Below are positions 58,405 to 64,000 of a stretch of 64,000 nt of DNA, in pieces. Source of the stretch: Candidatus Phaeomarinobacter ectocarpi (GTDB lineage: Bacteria > Pseudomonadota > Alphaproteobacteria > CGMCC-115125). The translations under genes were made by a program, and so were the position numbers. Position 1 is the first letter of the stretch; each line of letters begins with the position of its first letter. The stretch is taken from contig NZ_HG966617.1 of NCBI RefSeq assembly GCF_000689395.1, positions 630,753 through 694,752 on the forward strand, read 5' to 3'. A model generated the notes under the pieces. The model was not told the DNA's origin and searched no databases. It saw nothing but the letters and a program-made list of their open reading frames with translations.

Positions 58405-58611
58405 ATGGGGAACATGATTCTCACCGCCCTGCTGGTGGTCGCAGCCTATGCGGCCTGGAAGACCCTGCGGGACAAGGGCCTTGGCCGCCGCTCCTCCGTG
58501 GAGGAAGCCGCCCGCAAGGCCACCGAGCATATGGCCGGAAAATCAGACGCGCAGACCCTTGAAGCAGGCCGGGACGGCGTCTATCGCCCAAAGGACAAAA
58601 CCGCCCGTTAA
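58405..58611 (+). CDS. Small single-helix membrane protein
   Basis: A 68-residue protein with one membrane helix at the start (MILTALLVVAAYAAWKTL) and a charged tail (RRSSVEEAARKATEHMAGKS). I do not recognise it. GAGAGGG lies before the ATG. It follows the S49 gene by 36 bp and may belong to that unit. A short 6 bp hairpin (58623-58638) follows. Confidence 0.6.
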   Translation: MGNMILTALLVVAAYAAWKTLRDKGLGRRSSVEEAARKATEHMAGKSDAQTLEAGRDGVYRPKDKTAR

Positions 58612-58780
58612 GTCCGAGCAACAGCCTCCCGCGAGGCTCTCCTTGACCCCACCGGACCCACGCGGCTAGGTTCCGGCGCGCCCGGGATGAATGGCAGTTT
58701 CATTGTCGATTCTGTGTAATTCGTCCCGCTCGCGTTTTGGCCGCGTTTTGAACCCATTCCGGTAAAGCACACCCGCCTCC

Positions 58781-59686
58781 ATGACCGCGTCACGGCCCAA
58801 GGCCGACACATCTTTTCAGGGCCTGATCCTGACCCTCCAGCGCTTCTGGGCGGAGCAGGGCTGCGTGCTGCTGCAACCCTATGACATGGAGATGGGCGCG
58901 GGCACATTGCACCCGGCGACCATCCTGCGGGCCCTTGGCCCCAAGCCGTGGAACGCCGCCTACGTGCAGCCGTCGCGCCGCCCCACCGATGGCCGCTATG
59001 GCGAGAACCCGAACCGTTTTCAGCACTATTATCAGTTTCAGGTGATCCTGAAGCCCAGCCCTGACAATATCCAGGAGCTGTATCTGCAAAGCCTGTACGC
59101 GCTGGGCATCGATCCCAAGCTGCACGACATCCGCTTTGTGGAAGACGACTGGGAAAACCCCACCGTCGGTGCCTGGGGCCTTGGCTGGGAAGTCTGGTGT
59201 GACGGCATGGAAGTGTCGCAGTTCACATACTTCCAGCAGGTCGGCGGCATCGAAGTCGAGATGGTGTCGGGCGAGCTGACTTACGGGCTTGAGCGCCTCG
59301 CCATGTATGTGCAGGGTGTCGATAACGGCTTTGAGCTGGATTTCAACGGCGCTGACGGCGACAAGAAAGTCACTTACGGCGACGTGTTCCATCAGGCGGA
59401 AGTTGAATACTCGCACCACAACTTCAACGCGGCCGACACCGAAACACTCTTTGCTCAGTTCGATCAGGCCGAGCGCGAATGCCAGAACCTGCTCAACCAT
59501 GAGCCAGCGCTGCCGCTACCTGCCTACGATCAGGTCCTCAAGGCCTCGCACCGGTTCAACCTGCTGGATGCCCGTGGCGTCATCTCTGTCACCGAGCGGC
59601 AGGCCTATATCGGCCGCGTGCGCAATTTGGCCAAGGGTTGCAGCGAAGCCTATCTGAAGACCCAGCTTGAGGCCTCTGATGCCTGA
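58781..59686 (+). CDS. glyQ: Glycyl-tRNA synthetase alpha subunit
   Basis: Catalytic (aminoacylation) subunit of the heterotetrameric glycyl-tRNA synthetase. The 301-residue protein starts [20 protein letters not shown] after a short leader and has [57 protein letters not shown] and [19 protein letters not shown]. It ends eight bases inside glyS. Confidence 0.97.
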   Translation: MTASRPKADTSFQGLILTLQRFWAEQGCVLLQPYDMEMGAGTLHPATILRALGPKPWNAAYVQPSRRPTDGRYGENPNRFQHYYQFQVILKPSPDNIQELYLQSLYALGIDPKLHDIRFVEDDWENPTVGAWGLGWEVWCDGMEVSQFTYFQQVGGIEVEMVSGELTYGLERLAMYVQGVDNGFELDFNGADGDKKVTYGDVFHQAEVEYSHHNFNAADTETLFAQFDQAERECQNLLNHEPALPLPAYDQVLKASHRFNLLDARGVISVTERQAYIGRVRNLAKGCSEAYLKTQLEASDA

Positions 59687-62000
59687 AGCACTCATTGAAA
59701 TTTTCTGCGAAGAAATTCCCGCCCGCATGCAAAAGCGCGCAGCGGAAGATCTGCAGCGCATGATCACCGGTGATCTTGTGGAAGCTGGCGTCACCTATGA
59801 GTGGGCACGTATCCACTATGGCCCGCGCCGCCTGATGCTCGCGCTTGGTGGTTTGCCGGGTGCAGCACCCGACCGCAAGGAAGAACGCAAAGGCCCCCGC
59901 GTTGGTGCGCCTGAAAAAGCGCTTGAAGGCTTCCTGAAGTCTGCCGGGCTTTCCAGCGTGGATGAGTGCGAGCAGCAGGAAGACAAGAAAGGCGCGTTCT
60001 ACGTCGCCGTGATTGAAAAGCCGGGCCGTCCGGTGCCGGACCTGCTGGCGGACATCATTCCCGACACTGTTCGAAAATTCCCCTGGCCCAAATCCATGCG
60101 TTGGGGCACCGGCACATTGCGCTGGGTGCGCCCGCTGCATTCCATCGTCTGCACGTTTGATGGCGAGGTCGTGCCGTTTGAAGTGGACGGCATCAAGAGC
60201 GGCAACACCACCTACGGCCATCGCTTCATGGCGCCGGACCCCATCAAGGTGCACCGGCTGGAAGACTATGAAGTCAGCCTTGATCGCGCCAAGGTGATGG
60301 TCGACGCAGAGCTCCGTATGCAGAGCATTCTGGCCGACGCCAAGACCCTGTGTCAGGCGCAGGGCCTTGAACTGGTCGAAGACGACGCCCTGCTGGCAGA
60401 AGTCGCAGGCCTTGTGGAGTGGCCCGTCCCACTTCTGGGCACGTTTGATGAAAGTTTCCTGGACGTGCCGCCGGAAGTGCTCACCAGCACCATGCGCACC
60501 AACCAGAAATATTTCGCCGTGCGCGATGCCGCCACCGGCAAGATGGCCGCCAAGTTTGTCTGCGTCGCCAATGTGGAAGCCGAAGACGGCGGCAAAGCGA
60601 TAGCCGACGGCAATGGCCGCGTCCTCCGCGCCCGTTTCTCCGACGCCCGTTTCTTCTGGGACGAAGACAAGAAACGCACCCTCGACAGCCGCATCGAAGA
60701 TCTCAAGAAAGTGGTCTTCCACGCCAAGCTCGGCACGGTGCATGACAAGTCTGAGCGCGTGGCCAAGCTCGCTCGCGAACTGGCTCCTAAGGTTGGTGCT
60801 GACCCGGACAAGGCCGAACGTGCCGCGCACCTGTCAAAGGCCGACCTCAGCACCGGCATGGTGTACGAGTTTCCGGACCTGCAGGGCATCATGGGCCGCT
60901 ACTACGCCCTCGAAGATGGTGAAGATGCAGAAGTTGCAGATGCCGTGCGGGACCACTACGCGCCGCAAGGCCCGAATGACGACGTGCCGACGGCCCCTGT
61001 TTCCGTCGCTGTAGCTCTAGCTGACAAGTTAGATGTTCTGACTGGCTTTTGGGCGATCGATGAAAAACCAACTGGCTCAAAGGATCCATTTGCGCTGCGC
61101 CGAGCCGCTCTTGGCGTGGTGCGGCTTGTATTGGAAAACAAGGTCAGGACGGGCCTAGAGGGCATCTTCAATGTTGCTTGTTTCCATTGGTTTGAGAGCT
61201 TTCAGAGACAAGCGCATGTGCGGTCGACGCTCAGTGTTGAAGATGAAAAGCACATTGAGTTTGCGCGAAGGTGGGCCGCCGACAATAGCTCTCTTGATAT
61301 ATCTGTTATCGGTAATTCGAATGTCGTTCGGGTTTTGATGAACAGCATGGAAAACTGGCAGGTTGGCGGCGCGCGGACCTTCGTTTTCGATGAAGTGTTA
61401 AATGTTGATACGAACTATGTTTGGGCCGCAATCGAGCCTCATGTGCTGTTCGAACTTCAGCACCTTCGGGAGTTTTCAGATGATCTCCTCTCCTTCTTTG
61501 CCGACCGCCTGAAGTTCTACCTGCGTGATCATGGTGCCCGTCACGACCTCGTCGACGCTGTCTTTGCCATGGAAGGTCGTGACGACCTCTGGCTCATCGT
61601 TCAGCGCGTCAATGCGCTGTCTGATTTCCTGGCGACCGACGACGGCGCCAACCTGCTGGCGGGCTACAAGCGGGCAGCCAACATTCTGCGCATCGAAGAA
61701 AAGAAGACCGGTGCTGTCTCCGGCGCGGCCAGTACCGAGCTGTTTGCCGAAAAAGCCGAAAGTGATCTGTACGCCGCCATTGATGCAGCGACCGGCATCG
61801 CCCGCGAGGCCGTGGCGAAGGAAGATTTCGCCGGGGCCATGGCGGCACTGGCAAAGCTGCGCGGTCCTGTCGATCTGTTTTTCGATGATGTCACCGTCAA
61901 CGCAGACGACCCCGCATTGCGCGAAAACCGTTTGAAGCTGCTCGCGCAGATCCGCGACGCGCTGCACACGGTCGCAGACTTTTCCAAGGTAGAGGGCTGA
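59679..62000 (+). CDS. glyS: Glycyl-tRNA synthetase beta subunit with an internal insertion
   Basis: tRNA-binding subunit of glycyl-tRNA synthetase. Starting at ATG 59679 the protein has 773 residues, longer than the roughly 690-700 usual in this class. Conserved parts: [66 protein letters not shown] and [15 protein letters not shown]. Between [11 protein letters not shown] and [19 protein letters not shown] are about 105 extra residues (about 490-597) that I cannot match. From about 61010 to 61490 GC falls to roughly 48 percent and codon use changes, even in the conserved part, so this tract looks imported. The frame is intact. Confidence 0.93.
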   Translation: MPEALIEIFCEEIPARMQKRAAEDLQRMITGDLVEAGVTYEWARIHYGPRRLMLALGGLPGAAPDRKEERKGPRVGAPEKALEGFLKSAGLSSVDECEQQEDKKGAFYVAVIEKPGRPVPDLLADIIPDTVRKFPWPKSMRWGTGTLRWVRPLHSIVCTFDGEVVPFEVDGIKSGNTTYGHRFMAPDPIKVHRLEDYEVSLDRAKVMVDAELRMQSILADAKTLCQAQGLELVEDDALLAEVAGLVEWPVPLLGTFDESFLDVPPEVLTSTMRTNQKYFAVRDAATGKMAAKFVCVANVEAEDGGKAIADGNGRVLRARFSDARFFWDEDKKRTLDSRIEDLKKVVFHAKLGTVHDKSERVAKLARELAPKVGADPDKAERAAHLSKADLSTGMVYEFPDLQGIMGRYYALEDGEDAEVADAVRDHYAPQGPNDDVPTAPVSVAVALADKLDVLTGFWAIDEKPTGSKDPFALRRAALGVVRLVLENKVRTGLEGIFNVACFHWFESFQRQAHVRSTLSVEDEKHIEFARRWAADNSSLDISVIGNSNVVRVLMNSMENWQVGGARTFVFDEVLNVDTNYVWAAIEPHVLFELQHLREFSDDLLSFFADRLKFYLRDHGARHDLVDAVFAMEGRDDLWLIVQRVNALSDFLATDDGANLLAGYKRAANILRIEEKKTGAVSGAASTELFAEKAESDLYAAIDAATGIAREAVAKEDFAGAMAALAKLRGPVDLFFDDVTVNADDPALRENRLKLLAQIRDALHTVADFSKVEG

Positions 62001-62003
62001 GCC

Positions 62004-62225
62004 ATGGCTGACATCATTGAGTTTGCGGCAATGCCCATGGATCCACCGGTCAAGCCGGAGGATGGCGTGATAAAATGGGTCCACCATCAAACACCTGCCG
62101 CCATTGTCCGGTTTAACCGGACAATCCAGACAACGGCAGCGCCACGCAATGCCAAGGCAGCAGAGCCGCGCAAACCGCTCCTCTTCATTCATAATCTCAA
62201 ATCACACCGCAAGACAGGCGAGTAA
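62004..62225 (+). CDS. Small ORF between glyS and ppdK containing a palindromic element in frame
   Basis: A 73-residue frame with a good ribosome site (GAGGG eight bases before ATG 62004). It begins MADIIEFAAMP, then reads across the composite element as DPPVKPEDGVIKWVH and AAIVRFNRTIQTT, and ends PLLFIHNLKSHRKTGE, two bases before ppdK. The outer parts look like a small basic protein; the inner part is the element. Whether it is translated is unknown. The DPPVKPED stretch is typical of this type of repeat when read as protein. Confidence 0.45.
   Translation: MADIIEFAAMPMDPPVKPEDGVIKWVHHQTPAAIVRFNRTIQTTAAPRNAKAAEPRKPLLFIHNLKSHRKTGE
62036..62128. repeat. Composite palindromic element, copy 3
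   Basis: Part A (62036-62067, ATGGATCCACCGGTCAAG then CCGGAGGATGGCG) and part B (62103-62125, ATTGTCCGGTTT then AACCGGACAAT), 35 bp apart. About 93 nt, a multiple of three, so the small frame across it stays open. Confidence 0.85.
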
Positions 62226-62227
62226 CC

Positions 62228-64000
<1,773 letters not shown>

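Noticed and set aside
59589-60830. Long minus-strand open frame (about 413 residues) over glyQ/glyS
   Set aside because: It is antisense to conserved glycyl-tRNA synthetase sequence and shows no protein signature.
61150-61470. glyS insertion as an intein
   Set aside because: It does not start with Cys or Ser at a splice point, does not end in His-Asn, and shows no homing nuclease motif.

Overview
The window looks like the core chromosome of an aerobic alphaproteobacterium, probably Hyphomicrobiales or Parvibaculales-like. No rRNA or tRNA is present, so I do not name a genus. The reasons are: GC near 60 percent; a CcrM-type GANTC methyltransferase; the tldD / coxB-coxA-ctaB-coxF-ctaG-coxC-DUF983-SURF1 neighbourhood; an F0 operon with paired b and b' subunits; the smc-dsbA-dciA-mutY cluster; glyQS followed by pyruvate phosphate dikinase; and PA0069-family radical SAM next to rnhB and ccrM. 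I saw no prophage, transposase or CRISPR array.

Layout. 1-2.7 kb: the end of gshA, a His-rich uncharacterised gene, a secreted peptide with 12 cysteines in 62 mature residues, and a P-loop kinase-like gene. 2.7-5 kb, minus strand: tldD plus a two-gene islet (low-GC barstar and an unknown) lying between tldD and the cox operon. 5.4-15.2 kb: the aa3 cytochrome oxidase operon with heme O synthase and assembly factors, then threonine synthase, an M16 peptidase and a GNAT acetyltransferase. 15.5-20.9 kb: a large membrane PAS/GGDEF/EAL protein, YqgE/AlgH, a DsbD-N-like secreted protein and a peroxiredoxin. 21-23.5 kb, minus: ispH-thrB-rnhA. 23.7-29.8 kb: a lipoprotein, then a tandem glycine riboswitch driving gcvT-gcvH-gcvPA-gcvPB, then a nucleotidyltransferase-like gene. 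29.9-32.5 kb, minus: atpI-atpB-atpE-atpF'-atpF. 33-38.7 kb, minus: SRPBCC, an unknown, smc, a dsbA-like lipoprotein, dciA. 38.8-44.1 kb: mutY, ccrM, rnhB, an FGE-like gene, a radical SAM gene. 44.2-46.1 kb: two TIGR04283/TIGR04282 glycosyltransferase-like genes around a membrane protein. 46.2-49 kb, minus: lytic transglycosylase and uracil-DNA glycosylase. 49.3-54.2 kb: ETF-QO, a TPR lipoprotein, YjbR, ispE. 54.2-58.6 kb: an HxlR regulator with a divergent membrane protein, a polyprenyl diphosphate synthase, DUF2007, a TrmN6-like methyltransferase, an S49 peptidase and a small membrane protein. 58.8-64 kb: glyQ, glyS, a small ORF and the start of ppdK.

How they work together. Much of the window serves aerobic energy conversion: terminal oxidase and its heme and copper assembly factors, ATP synthase F0, ETF-QO feeding ubiquinone, and isoprenoid steps (ispE, ispH, polyprenyl synthase) that lead to quinone and heme side chains. 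Threonine (thrB, thrC) and glycine (gcv, glyQS) metabolism form a second theme. DNA maintenance (smc, dciA, mutY, udg, rnhA, rnhB, ccrM) forms a third.

Most unusual signals: (1) the Cys-rich exported peptide placed directly before a His-rich cytosolic protein; (2) a three-copy composite palindromic element of about 93 nt, one copy read in frame inside a small ORF and one supplying a stop codon; (3) a low-GC mosaic tract in glyS containing about 105 extra residues; (4) clustered GANTC sites and a GGTTAACG direct repeat upstream of ccrM; (5) an HxlR operator array next to a membrane gene that lacks a normal start codon.
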